A DNA stretch of 64,000 nucleotides from a virus. Below, in pieces: positions 44,203 to 52,299 of this stretch. Positions within the stretch are counted from its first letter, which is position 1, and each line of letters starts with the position of its first letter. Below the pieces are notes generated by a model. The model made no database searches and was not told the origin of the DNA. It saw only the letters and a program-made list of their open reading frames with translations. Location: the IMG/VR virus record IMGVR_UViG_3300027749_000082, positions 18,118 to 82,117 of that record, one strand, 5' to 3'. The position numbers and the translations under genes are program-made.

Positions 44203-44916
44203 TTAACCAACTTGTGTGGCTATCATCCATGATCCCTTGTACATTGTTACAGGATTACCTACAGTTAATGTATTTTGAAAATACAAAATATAAAACCTAC
44301 AAGGTGTATTTACAAATATAGTTGTTTGATGTAAGAACATTCTACCCCCATTTAATGCTGCTGTATCAGAAAATGTGTTACCATTAACTCCTGATATTGG
44401 AGTTAAAGAAGTTGTATTTATATTTATAATAGTTCCACCTAAAGCTGCCGTAGCCCATGTACTTCCTATAGGTGCTGTAGTAGGCTGTTTAATACCTGTT
44501 ACAATAATATTAGCATCAGTAACACTAGTTGTACAATTAACATTAGTTGTAATAATACTCATTTTTAATCCAGTAGCTGTAGTAGAATTTAAATTATTAC
44601 CGTAACATAGTGAATCTATTATGTATACTCCGGTAGAAAGGGCTAAGTATAAGGGACAAGCAGATAATATGTCAGCATACCCCATAGCATTATTATCAAT
44701 AGGAGGTCCGTCAGCAGATAATATATTTACAAACATATTACCATACCTTTTATCTGCTGCATACTGAGTCATTACACTACTACTAAGTGTAGCTGTCTGG
44801 TTAGGAGCATATATTTGATTATATACAGATAAATTATTAGTTATAGTCAACCCACTAATAGTAGGAGATGATGTAGAATCCACATTAGATAAATCTGATA
44901 AAGCATGAAGAGGCAT
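44203..44916 (-). CDS. Tail fiber paralog C (MPLHALSDLSN family)
   Basis: 237 residues. It shares its first 50 residues with paralog B and diverges after YAPNQ. The C-terminal part ends in TVGNPVTMYKGSWMIATQVG, the same G-S-(W/F/Y)-I-A-(T/R/K) ending seen in A and B. So start and end are conserved and the middle varies, consistent with a short trimeric fiber with a variable tip. A late motif is not visible upstream of this copy. Confidence 0.65.
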   Translation of the reverse strand: MPLHALSDLSNVDSTSSPTISGLTITNNLSVYNQIYAPNQTATLSSSVMTQYAADKRYGNMFVNILSADGPPIDNNAMGYADILSACPLYLALSTGVYIIDSLCYGNNLNSTTATGLKMSIITTNVNCTTSVTDANIIVTGIKQPTTAPIGSTWATAALGGTIININTTSLTPISGVNGNTFSDTAALNGGRMFLHQTTIFVNTPCRFYILYFQNTLTVGNPVTMYKGSWMIATQVG

Positions 44917-44920
44917 ATAT
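44804..44920 (-). repeat. 117-bp direct repeat, copy 2 (start of paralog C)
   Basis: Same orientation as copy 1. It includes the start codon of paralog C (44916) and the three following bases. Confidence 0.85.
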
Positions 44921-46524
44921 TATATTGAAGTTGTTGTTAAGGCTCCACTATTATTAACTGTTATTCTCCATCTTGAACCATTAGGAGATTTAATAATTAA
45001 CCCACTAGCTATATTTATTGCTTCAAAATCTGTATTGGTATATATAGAACTTGTAGCACTTATATTACCAACTACAGTTTGATTGGTGGAAAAATTATTA
45101 TTAACATTTTTATATACACCGTTAGTTACAGTATCAGCATTACCTGTAACACTACCTGTTAAGTTACCTGTAACACTACCTAAAATATTTGCTTGTAGTG
45201 TATCAATTTTAAATGTAGGTCCTGTAACATCAATTAAGTTAGTATCAGCTGGTTCCGCTGTAACGCCGCTAAATAAAACCCAGTTATTTGTTAAGGCTCT
45301 TCTAGCTAATCCTGTGTGTTGATATAATCCATTATTAAAATGACCTACAAATCCTAAGTCTAATGAATTACCAGTTGAACCTGTACCAAGATATATTAAA
45401 GGATCACTCACCGACATACTAGATGCAGCAACTTGTAAAGAAGAACCAGAGATATATAAACTTCCTAATACATTTAAATCACCCGGTGTAGTTATTGAAC
45501 TAGGTAAACTTATCGTATAGTTATTACCTGTAGCAGATACACTTATCTGATTTGTTGTGCCGTTTATTTGTTTTACAAAGGTGCTTGAAGCAGTTTGATA
45601 TGCAGTAGCTATATTATATGATGTATTCCAGTTAGCACTATTAGCTTGAACAGTTGTGTAAACATTAGAACTATTAGCACTATTAGCTTGAACAGTTGTG
45701 TAAGTATTTTGCCAATTATTTGATGTACCACCTACAGTTGATATAAGACCAACTACAGTAGCATTGTTCATATATGTAGTATTATCAGCAGTACTAGATA
45801 AACTAGAACCAATAGCAAAGGAATTATTATGGGTTACTAGATTATTTTGACCACCTAATATACCAGAATAATTACCACTTACTGTATTAAGACAACCACC
45901 TCCAACAGTAGAATAAGAACTTAAAGCACGATTATAAGCTCCACCGCCTATAAATGAATAACTACCACTAGCTGTATTACATTCCCCACCAACCACACTA
46001 GAATAATCACAAACTGTATTATCTCCTCCACTACCTATAAACGAATGACGACCTAAAGCAGAATTACTTTCTCCTCCAACTACTACAGGCATATAACAAC
46101 CGCTAGCTGTGTTATTTCTACCACCACCTATAAATGAATAACATCCACTGGCTGTACTACTAAATCCTCCAACAATAGTGGAAAAATAACCATTAACTGT
46201 ATTATGATCACCACCAGCTACATTAGAATAAGCACTTAAAGCTTTATTATTATTACCACCACCTACTGTAGAATATATACCGCTAGCTGTATTATTTAAC
46301 CCTCCACCTATAGTAGAATAAGTGCCGCTAGATGTATTATGACCGTTAGTAGGTTGGATTGATGTTGTAGCATTTACTAGCGTATATGGCTTAGTTCCTA
46401 TAGTAGAATATACAAAATCAGAAGTTGTAATACGCTTTGTTACAATGCTGTTATCTATTATAATATAATCAGAGCTGAGCGCTGCAGTAGCAATATCAAG
46501 TTGTGATATTTGTTTGTTAGCCAT
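44920..46524 (-). CDS. Beta-roll tail fiber with YadA-head-like repeats
   Basis: 534 residues. After a shared ISQL-type N-terminus (MANKQISQLDIATAALSSDY), about a dozen 15-residue repeats of the type G-G-G-x-x-N-T-A-S-G-x-Y-S-x-V run from about 60 to 240. This is the left-handed beta-roll of YadA-type trimeric adhesin heads. The second half has a typical fiber region (SDPLIYLGTGSTGNSLDLGF, VLFSGV) and ends with SPNGSRWRITVNNSGALTTT, as in many T4-like fiber tips. It probably binds the host surface. TATAAATA lies 7 nt upstream. Confidence 0.8.
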   Translation of the reverse strand: MANKQISQLDIATAALSSDYIIIDNSIVTKRITTSDFVYSTIGTKPYTLVNATTSIQPTNGHNTSSGTYSTIGGGLNNTASGIYSTVGGGNNNKALSAYSNVAGGDHNTVNGYFSTIVGGFSSTASGCYSFIGGGRNNTASGCYMPVVVGGESNSALGRHSFIGSGGDNTVCDYSSVVGGECNTASGSYSFIGGGAYNRALSSYSTVGGGCLNTVSGNYSGILGGQNNLVTHNNSFAIGSSLSSTADNTTYMNNATVVGLISTVGGTSNNWQNTYTTVQANSANSSNVYTTVQANSANWNTSYNIATAYQTASSTFVKQINGTTNQISVSATGNNYTISLPSSITTPGDLNVLGSLYISGSSLQVAASSMSVSDPLIYLGTGSTGNSLDLGFVGHFNNGLYQHTGLARRALTNNWVLFSGVTAEPADTNLIDVTGPTFKIDTLQANILGSVTGNLTGSVTGNADTVTNGVYKNVNNNFSTNQTVVGNISATSSIYTNTDFEAINIASGLIIKSPNGSRWRITVNNSGALTTTSI

Positions 46525-46531
46525 ATGTATA

Positions 46532-46539
46532 TATTTATA
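46532..46539 (-). promoter_or_regulatory. Late promoter motif TATAAATA
   Basis: Perfect consensus, 7 nt before the ATG at 46524. It lies just downstream of the terminator of the preceding gene. Confidence 0.7.
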
Positions 46540-46540
46540 A

Positions 46541-46574
46541 CAAAAACGCCTCTTTATAAAAATATAAAGAGGCG
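46541..46574 (-). terminator. Intrinsic terminator of the 85-aa protein gene
   Basis: On the minus strand, an 11-bp perfect stem (CGCCTCTTTAT, arms 46547-46557 and 46564-46574) with a 6-nt loop, followed by a T5 run. It lies 29 nt past the stop at 46604 and just before the next late motif. Confidence 0.85.
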
Positions 46575-46603
46575 ATATTAAATCGGTACTATGTAATCTT
46601 AGC

Positions 46604-46861
46604 TTATTTCGCTAAGCTATTAATATGAGCTGTAACAGCAGTTAAGATATCTGCATTTGACCATTCAAGTGGTTTGTCATAGTTGTCTCCAGATAATTCA
46701 GTAAGAACAACTCTACCAAGACCTTGAATAAATACAGCTACTTCTTTTTGTGAAGGAATATCAACAATTCTTTCAATAGATACTGTTGTTGGAAGTGTTG
46801 TAGTAACAGCAGGTGATGTAACAACTACAAGTTCTGTAGGGAGTGTAATGTCTAAGCTCAT
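46604..46861 (-). CDS. Hypothetical small protein, 85 aa
   Basis: Beta-rich sequence (LVVVTSPAVTTTLPTTVSIE, EVAVFIQGLGRVVLTELSGD) with a helical end (NADILTAVTAHINSLAK). No family recognised. It has its own late motif (5-nt spacing) and its own terminator, so it is a single-gene late unit, which suggests a virion component made in large amounts. It sits between the GT25 gene and the beta-roll fiber. Confidence 0.65.
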   Translation of the reverse strand: MSLDITLPTELVVVTSPAVTTTLPTTVSIERIVDIPSQKEVAVFIQGLGRVVLTELSGDNYDKPLEWSNADILTAVTAHINSLAK

Positions 46862-46866
46862 ACTAG

Positions 46867-46874
46867 TATTTATA
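46867..46874 (-). promoter_or_regulatory. Late promoter motif TATAAATA
   Basis: Perfect consensus ending exactly 5 nt before ATG 46861 (spacer CTAGT). Confidence 0.8.
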
Positions 46875-46896
46875 GTTAAGAGTTAATTATTCAACA

Positions 46897-47517
46897 CTAA
46901 ATAATATTCGAACCAAAATCCTTAATTTGTATGATAGAATTAAAAGGTTCTATTTTCTTTGTTAGACATTTACCACCCTGTCTATTGTTTTTACTCATTT
47001 GCTGTAATATCTTTGCATAGAAATTATCTATCTCCATACCAGAAGCATCACACATATAGATAATATCATCAAAAATCCTATGATTAACTCCATAAGCGTG
47101 TAGTTCTACTATCTGATTATTAAACAATTGCTCTTGTAATCCTCCAAAATATAACAAATCAAAATTTTGTATATTAAAATAATTACCATTTAATAATACA
47201 TTAGGGTCTATTGTAAATTTAATATCATCTTCAAATATAAGGATATTCTTATAATTATTAACTTTAGCATCCTTGATAATGTTTAGGTGTGCTGCTCTAC
47301 AACCAAGTTGACCTTTAATATACTTTTCTTCTCTGTGTATAAAGTTTCTATATAGAGAGATATCTGGTATAGTATCAACAACTATACCTGTAGCACGTTG
47401 ATAATTAGTAATATTGTATTGTTTAAATTGATCTAGTATGTGTTGATTCCTATCAACATCCTTATCTAAATTAATATAATATACTTTATCAAATAAATTA
47501 TTAACTAAATTATTCAT
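46897..47517 (-). CDS. Glycosyltransferase family 25-like protein
   Basis: 206 residues. KVYYINLDKDVDRNQHI (residues 11-27) is the GT25 opening (V-x-V-I-N-L-x-R-x-x-x-R). GCRAAHLNI (72-80) followed by NILIFEDDIKF (EDD 96-98) is the E-D-D metal and donor site. GT25 enzymes transfer Gal, Glc or related sugars to lipopolysaccharide or to collagen-type hydroxylysine. The gene overlaps the sulfotransferase gene by 4 nt and is the last of a run that begins with a fiber gene. Confidence 0.85.
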   Translation of the reverse strand: MNNLVNNLFDKVYYINLDKDVDRNQHILDQFKQYNITNYQRATGIVVDTIPDISLYRNFIHREEKYIKGQLGCRAAHLNIIKDAKVNNYKNILIFEDDIKFTIDPNVLLNGNYFNIQNFDLLYFGGLQEQLFNNQIVELHAYGVNHRIFDDIIYMCDASGMEIDNFYAKILQQMSKNNRQGGKCLTKKIEPFNSIIQIKDFGSNII

Positions 47518-48338
47518 TGTTTATAATTGAAGATATCACGATACCATTGAAAGTTAGTATCAATCCAATTACAAATATCTCGACCTAGTACCTGTTGAGG
47601 TTTATTATCCTTTAATTCTAATTTAGGTTTAATAACATGATCACCAAATACACCATAAACGCTATCATCTTCCTGTGTAGCTTGTTCAATACGATTTACA
47701 TTATGATTAGAATAGAAGGGTAGTTCAAAATATTCGTAAATTTTCTTTAATACAATATTAGGAGTTAAACACAAATCTTCATACTTGACAAATAACATAT
47801 TCTCATTTAATCCCTGTCTAAAGATCTCCTGTAGTCTCTCTATAGCTAATCCTAAAGGCTGAGTATTAACATAATGATCAACTCTCTTACCAGTAGATGT
47901 ATTTTTAAGCTCAGCATGATTAACAATCCCACTATCCTTATCAGGTGAAGATCTAAACTTATTCTCCATAGAGCATATGATTTGTTTCATATCTCTAACC
48001 ATGCATATTACCTTGGGTTGTTCGTTAAGAGCAAACTTCAATAAATCCTGATGAATTCCCCAACCTCTTGATTTCTCGAGTACAATAGGCTTATCAGTAA
48101 CAGCATCATAAAATCCTCTTAATCCTGCATTACAGAAATTTTGGAATCCTTTTCTCATTAAATCACTATCCTGTGCTTTAAAGGTAGGGTCATTAGAGAA
48201 ATTTGCTCTAGCTCCATATATAAGTTCGAGTGTACCTGATGTTGGTGTACAGTAAAAGTCAGGATTTTGAGCTAATATATTTTGAATTAGTGTTGATCCT
48301 GCTCTTGGTAGAGATGAGTTAAATAGTAGTTTTTTCAT
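47514..48338 (-). CDS. PAPS-dependent sulfotransferase-like protein
   Basis: 274 residues. SSLPRAGSTLIQNIL (8-22) is the 5'-phosphosulfate-binding loop and ICMVRDMKQIICSMENKF (111-128) the 3'-phosphate-binding region of the sulfotransferase family. KSRGW (89-93) follows the family's central strand. It would move a sulfuryl group from PAPS to a sugar or peptide hydroxyl. No PAPS-making genes are visible, so PAPS must come from the host. It overlaps its neighbours by 4 nt on each side, fixing it in the fiber-GT operon. Confidence 0.85.
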   Translation of the reverse strand: MKKLLFNSSLPRAGSTLIQNILAQNPDFYCTPTSGTLELIYGARANFSNDPTFKAQDSDLMRKGFQNFCNAGLRGFYDAVTDKPIVLEKSRGWGIHQDLLKFALNEQPKVICMVRDMKQIICSMENKFRSSPDKDSGIVNHAELKNTSTGKRVDHYVNTQPLGLAIERLQEIFRQGLNENMLFVKYEDLCLTPNIVLKKIYEYFELPFYSNHNVNRIEQATQEDDSVYGVFGDHVIKPKLELKDNKPQQVLGRDICNWIDTNFQWYRDIFNYKQ

Positions 48339-49225
48339 ATAAGATTTTTTAAGATTGCATCAACATCGAATATCTCGTAAGGGGATGTATATGGACACTC
48401 GTGAACAGCTCCTGTAAAATTATAATCATACAAGTAAGAATCAACTGTACCTTCTCTAAATTCTACTACTGGCTTAATATTATTATGCATACTATAACCA
48501 AAGATTTCTGGTTGAGTAGCTACCCACACAACAGTAGAAGGGAGGTTCATAGCTGCAGCTGCGTGTTGTAAGGAAGAGTCAATTAATAGTCTAGCTTGTG
48601 ATTGTTGTAAGGCACTAAATAATACTTTCTTTTGCATTACTTGATCTACACGTAGAGCGCTATTTAATACAGGATGTAAGTCATAACACACATGAACTAC
48701 AAAATACTTTTCACTTAAGAGATCAACAATCCTCTGTGCAATAACAGGATGTATGTCTCTCATCCATGAATAAGGAGTCTCTTGATGACCTGTACCAGGT
48801 CCTCCGAACGGTTGAAATATAATAACTGGTTTATCAGTTGGATTTTGAAATAATTTACTACCTAATTCCTGCTCTCTAAAGTTAAAGTGCAGTGATGGTA
48901 GTTCGTTATTATACACAACACCAATCATATTACACCATGTATCTATAAGGTTCTTACTTTTTGTAATATGAGATGTTTGTTTATAAGGTTCTTGAGCAAA
49001 AACCTCTACATCTTTTTCAAAAATAAAATCTTTATAAAAATGAGGTGTATTATTGAGCTTATAAACTCTATCAATAAAAGGGTTGTTTAGATAAACTTCA
49101 GGCCAAGCGCAATTAACAATAACTCTTGTTAAAGGATTGTGTTTTTTATAGCACTCAACAACTGCAGTTGAAGCTATATGCTTTCCTATACCTCCCTCAA
49201 TATGAAAAATTGCTGTGTCAGACAT
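48335..49225 (-). CDS. GT9-like (heptosyltransferase-type) glycosyltransferase
   Basis: 296 residues. The start FHIEGGIGKHIASTAVVECY fits the GT9 N-terminal G-x-G-D/K nucleotide loop, and LLIDSSLQHAAAAMNLPSTV is the D-S-x-x-x-H-x-A-A-A donor-binding motif. VIIFQPFGGPGTGHQ matches the I-x-x-x-P-G central strand. Heptosyltransferase-type enzymes act on lipopolysaccharide cores, but members in phages are not tied to one acceptor. It starts 45 nt past the stop of the Cys-rich fiber gene, with no promoter motif, so it is probably transcribed with it. Confidence 0.8.
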   Translation of the reverse strand: MSDTAIFHIEGGIGKHIASTAVVECYKKHNPLTRVIVNCAWPEVYLNNPFIDRVYKLNNTPHFYKDFIFEKDVEVFAQEPYKQTSHITKSKNLIDTWCNMIGVVYNNELPSLHFNFREQELGSKLFQNPTDKPVIIFQPFGGPGTGHQETPYSWMRDIHPVIAQRIVDLLSEKYFVVHVCYDLHPVLNSALRVDQVMQKKVLFSALQQSQARLLIDSSLQHAAAAMNLPSTVVWVATQPEIFGYSMHNNIKPVVEFREGTVDSYLYDYNFTGAVHECPYTSPYEIFDVDAILKNLI

Positions 49226-49270
49226 TAATAAAATTTAATGTCAACCAGTGATAAATCAATAGCTAATTAA

Positions 49271-51058
49271 TTATACAATAGTTAATACACCACCATTACT
49301 CCATATAGAACCTGTACCTAAACCATCGCAACTTGTAGGTACATTAGTAAGAACAAGAGTTGGTGCATATGCTGTATTAGCTGAGATAGCAGTAATATTT
49401 GTTCCAGCTATAACAGACGAGCAAGTAGCTGTAGAGCAAGTGCAATTACTCTTACCCCCTAAAATACTAGAATAATCTCCACTAGCTGTATTAGAACGAC
49501 CACCAGCTATATTAGAAAAATAACTACTAGCTGTATTACGAAAACCACCAGCTACATTAGAGTAACTACTAATTGCTGTATTACACCAACCACCAGCTAC
49601 ATTAGAGTAATTGTTACTAACTGTATTACATATACCACCAGCTATATTAGAATTATTAGCACTAACTGTATTACAACAACCACCACCTATACTAGAATAC
49701 GTACCTAAAGCTGTATTACAACAACCACCTCCCACTACACTCCAATTCCTAGCTGTATTACACTGACCACCACCTATAGCTCCATATCTACCTGATGTTG
49801 TATTGCAACTACCACCTGCTATAGTACCGTAACCAACAGCACTACAAGTCTTATTATAAGCACCACCACCTATTGTAGCATATTGACCACAAACTACTGT
49901 GTTACTAAGACCTCCTACAATTATTGAGTAAGTTGTATTAGTAGTAGTAGTTGTATTGCAACAACCGTTACCTATAAAACTATAATTACAACTAGCTATA
50001 TTATTACAACCACCAGCTATATTAGAAAAATAACCGCTAGCTGTATTACAAAAACCACCTAATACACTAGAAGCAAGACCACATGAAGCATTACAATACC
50101 CACCACCTATATTAGAGCAGTTACCACTAACTATATTAAACTGTCCACCAGCTACATTAGAATAACTACCATTTGCTGTATTACCACAACCACTACCTAC
50201 ACTAGAATATGCGCTTAGAGCTAAATTACTACAGCCACCAGCTATATTAGAAGTATTCCCACTAGCTGTATTAGAACGACCACCAGCTATATTTGAAGCA
50301 TATCCACTAGCTGTATTAAAACGACCACCAGCTACATTAGAGTAATTGTTACTAGCTGTATTTTGTCTACCTCCTGCTATAGTAGAGGCAAAACAACAAG
50401 AGTTATTAAAAGCACCACCGCCTATAGTTCCAAAATAACCGTTAGTTATGCAGTTAGTACTACCTCCACCTACAAAACTATAATTCGCTCCAGCGCAATT
50501 ATAACCACCACCACCAACAGTTGAACCCACAGCACCGCTAGCTATGTTACCGCAACCACCCCCTATAAAATTATAGATTCCATTACTAACTACATTTAAA
50601 GTTCCTCCTGCAATAACAGCTCCAACAGTACCATTACATATATTATTACTAATACCACTACCAATTATTGATTGTTGGCTACCGGTAATATTATTACAAC
50701 AACCAGCTACTATAGCACTATTCCATGTATAAGCACAGTTTGTTATAATATTGCAATAACCACCAGCTATTGAATTGCAACCTGTTGTAGGTAATGCATT
50801 ATTTGTACCTATTTGCAAATAATTTGCTGAAACTCCACCAGCAATACTTTGAGTAGTTGTAAAATAATTATTAGCAGTTTTAACAGCAAAATTATTACAC
50901 ACCGTATTAAAATTATTATTAGTTAAAAATATGCCTGAAAGATAAGGTGTGAGGGAAGCTAATGGCTCTTGCTTCGTTACGCCTACTTGAACAAAAGGTA
51001 TTAATTCATTGCCTGTAAAAGCAGTACCTAATGGAAGACATGAAATTTTAACGGACAT
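49271..51058 (-). CDS. Cys-rich beta-roll fiber with about 28 YadA-like repeats
   Basis: 595 residues. About 28 imperfect 15-residue repeats (examples: SNVAGGRFNTASGYA, SNIAGGCSNLALSAY, SSIGGGCCNTVSANN) fill residues 85-540. The pattern is the left-handed beta-roll of trimeric adhesin heads. The column just before N-T is often Cys or Cys-Cys, giving an apparent cysteine ladder along the roll. The N-terminus (KISCLPLGTAFTGNELIPFV) is a diverged version of the ISQL-type docking start, and the C-terminus ends in SCDGLGTGSIWSNGGVLTIV. An AATAAATA motif ends exactly 5 nt upstream. It heads the GT9-sulfotransferase-GT25 operon. Confidence 0.8.
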   Translation of the reverse strand: MSVKISCLPLGTAFTGNELIPFVQVGVTKQEPLASLTPYLSGIFLTNNNFNTVCNNFAVKTANNYFTTTQSIAGGVSANYLQIGTNNALPTTGCNSIAGGYCNIITNCAYTWNSAIVAGCCNNITGSQQSIIGSGISNNICNGTVGAVIAGGTLNVVSNGIYNFIGGGCGNIASGAVGSTVGGGGYNCAGANYSFVGGGSTNCITNGYFGTIGGGAFNNSCCFASTIAGGRQNTASNNYSNVAGGRFNTASGYASNIAGGRSNTASGNTSNIAGGCSNLALSAYSSVGSGCGNTANGSYSNVAGGQFNIVSGNCSNIGGGYCNASCGLASSVLGGFCNTASGYFSNIAGGCNNIASCNYSFIGNGCCNTTTTTNTTYSIIVGGLSNTVVCGQYATIGGGAYNKTCSAVGYGTIAGGSCNTTSGRYGAIGGGQCNTARNWSVVGGGCCNTALGTYSSIGGGCCNTVSANNSNIAGGICNTVSNNYSNVAGGWCNTAISSYSNVAGGFRNTASSYFSNIAGGRSNTASGDYSSILGGKSNCTCSTATCSSVIAGTNITAISANTAYAPTLVLTNVPTSCDGLGTGSIWSNGGVLTIV

Positions 51059-51063
51059 ATTAA

Positions 51064-51071
51064 TATTTATT
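51064..51071 (-). promoter_or_regulatory. Late promoter motif AATAAATA
   Basis: It ends exactly 5 nt before ATG 51058 (spacer TTAAT). It overlaps the -35 of the divergent early promoter by two bases. Confidence 0.6.
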
Positions 51072-51098
51072 GGATTAAGCTATTATTTATAATACAAT
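51070..51098 (+). promoter_or_regulatory. Sigma70-type early promoter
   Basis: TTGGAT (51070-51075), 17-nt spacer, TACAAT (51093-51098). The -10 ends 6 nt before ATG 51105. Confidence 0.5.
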
Positions 51099-51104
51099 AC
51101 TCTT

Positions 51105-51812
51105 ATGATCGTTTTCGATGAAAAATCGCATACTTATACTAATACTGAATCTAATAATCGTTATATTTCAGTTACAACTTTACTTGGAAAATATAAGAAG
51201 CCATTTGATTCGGACGGTCACTCAAAGCGTGTTGCAGAGCGAGAAGGCGTAACACAAGAATTTGTATTAGAGTCATGGAAAGCTACAACAAAGACAGCTA
51301 CTGATAAGGGTACAAAGATTCACTCTTTAATGGAGCAATTTGTAAAAACCGGTGAAGTAGTAGATACATATAATTACCTTTATAAAAGCTATGATAGCTT
51401 AGTCTCACGAGTTATTGGTAACTATAAAAAGGTTCACTCAGAAAAATTGCTCTTTTTGCACGATTATGAAGTTGCAGGTACATCTGATCTTATATACGAA
51501 CGTAAAGATGATTTTATTGTTGCTGATTTTAAGACAAATAAACAATATAGGTTTAATAGTGATTTTAACGATTACTTTAAAGCGCCGGTTGAGCACTTAC
51601 AGACCTGCGAATTTAATACGTACTCTTTACAATTATCTTTATATGCATATATGTATGAACAAGAATCCGGTAAGAAGTGTAGTAAGCTCGTAACCTTCTA
51701 CTTACAAGAAGATAAGTGGATTCCATACCATTCTAATTACCTTAAAGCGGATGTTTTAAATATTTTAAAAGATTATCAATTTAATCAGCAGAAAGTAACT
51801 ACAAAAGACTAA
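51105..51812 (+). CDS. PD-(D/E)XK nuclease (RecB/exonuclease-like)
   Basis: 235 residues. It has the order typical of small RecB/Cas4-like nucleases: an N-terminal helix-rich part with SVTTLLGKYKKPFD, then GTKIHSLME (69-77), EVAGTSDLIY with D128, ADFKTNK (140-146, the D-x-K pair D141/K143) and QLSLYAYMYE (the Q-x-x-x-Y helix). Such enzymes cut or trim DNA ends in recombination or repair, and some destroy host DNA. It is the first plus-strand early-type gene and has its own promoter. Confidence 0.85.
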   Translation: MIVFDEKSHTYTNTESNNRYISVTTLLGKYKKPFDSDGHSKRVAEREGVTQEFVLESWKATTKTATDKGTKIHSLMEQFVKTGEVVDTYNYLYKSYDSLVSRVIGNYKKVHSEKLLFLHDYEVAGTSDLIYERKDDFIVADFKTNKQYRFNSDFNDYFKAPVEHLQTCEFNTYSLQLSLYAYMYEQESGKKCSKLVTFYLQEDKWIPYHSNYLKADVLNILKDYQFNQQKVTTKD

Positions 51813-51839
51813 TTAACTTAAATCGATTAAATAATAACA

Positions 51840-52064
51840 ATGAATAAAGGTACATTAATTCGCAAGATAAACGAGAAAATTGACAAAATCACTAACGCAA
51901 TTTATGATCTTAGAGATTTACTTGATGATACAGAAAATGACGATCTTTCTCAGATGGGTAATGACTTAGCAGATGCTATGGTAGAATTTATTTCTAATAA
52001 TGATACTGCTACGAGTAGTGATATATTAGCATACATAGAAGAATATTATGGCAAAAAGCAGTAA
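51840..52064 (+). CDS. Hypothetical small protein, 74 aa
   Basis: Helical and acidic, with a heptad-like region in the first half (LIRKINEKIDKITNAIYDLR). No family recognised. It overlaps the next gene by 17 nt, so the two are likely co-translated. No Shine-Dalgarno sequence lies before its ATG. Confidence 0.6.
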   Translation: MNKGTLIRKINEKIDKITNAIYDLRDLLDDTENDDLSQMGNDLADAMVEFISNNDTATSSDILAYIEEYYGKKQ

Positions 52065-52266
52065 ACACACAAGTTTTTTAAAATACTTTATTAGTAAGTA
52101 TCTTAAGCCTGTCGATGACACTATTGAGTATGATCCTGAGCAAGTTGCTAAGGGTACTAAGGAAGAAATGGAGCACACCAAGTATCCGAAAATAGCGGAA
52201 GTTATTGCTAAGCAGCAAATTGCTGCTAATCCTAATATGTACAAAAATAAAGAAGAAATTAGTTGA
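52048..52266 (+). CDS. Hypothetical small protein, 72 aa
   Basis: A Lys-rich protein with an N-terminal helix containing SKHTSFLKYFISKYLKPVDD and a C-terminal charged helix. No family recognised. It is probably translated from the same message as the preceding gene. Confidence 0.55.
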   Translation: MAKSSKHTSFLKYFISKYLKPVDDTIEYDPEQVAKGTKEEMEHTKYPKIAEVIAKQQIAANPNMYKNKEEIS

Positions 52267-52291
52267 TTTAATTATATAGTGATAGTATAAT
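52263..52291 (+). promoter_or_regulatory. Sigma70-type early promoter
   Basis: TTGATT (52263-52268), 17-nt spacer, TATAAT (52286-52291). The -10 ends 8 nt before ATG 52300. It would drive the dTDP-sugar gene run. Confidence 0.7.
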
Positions 52292-52299
52292 TATTCTAT

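Noticed and set aside
44920-51058. Regularly spaced repeats that could be taken for a CRISPR array
   Set aside because: The 45-nt period codes for imperfect 15-residue protein repeats in one open frame; there are no identical repeats with unique spacers and no cas genes.
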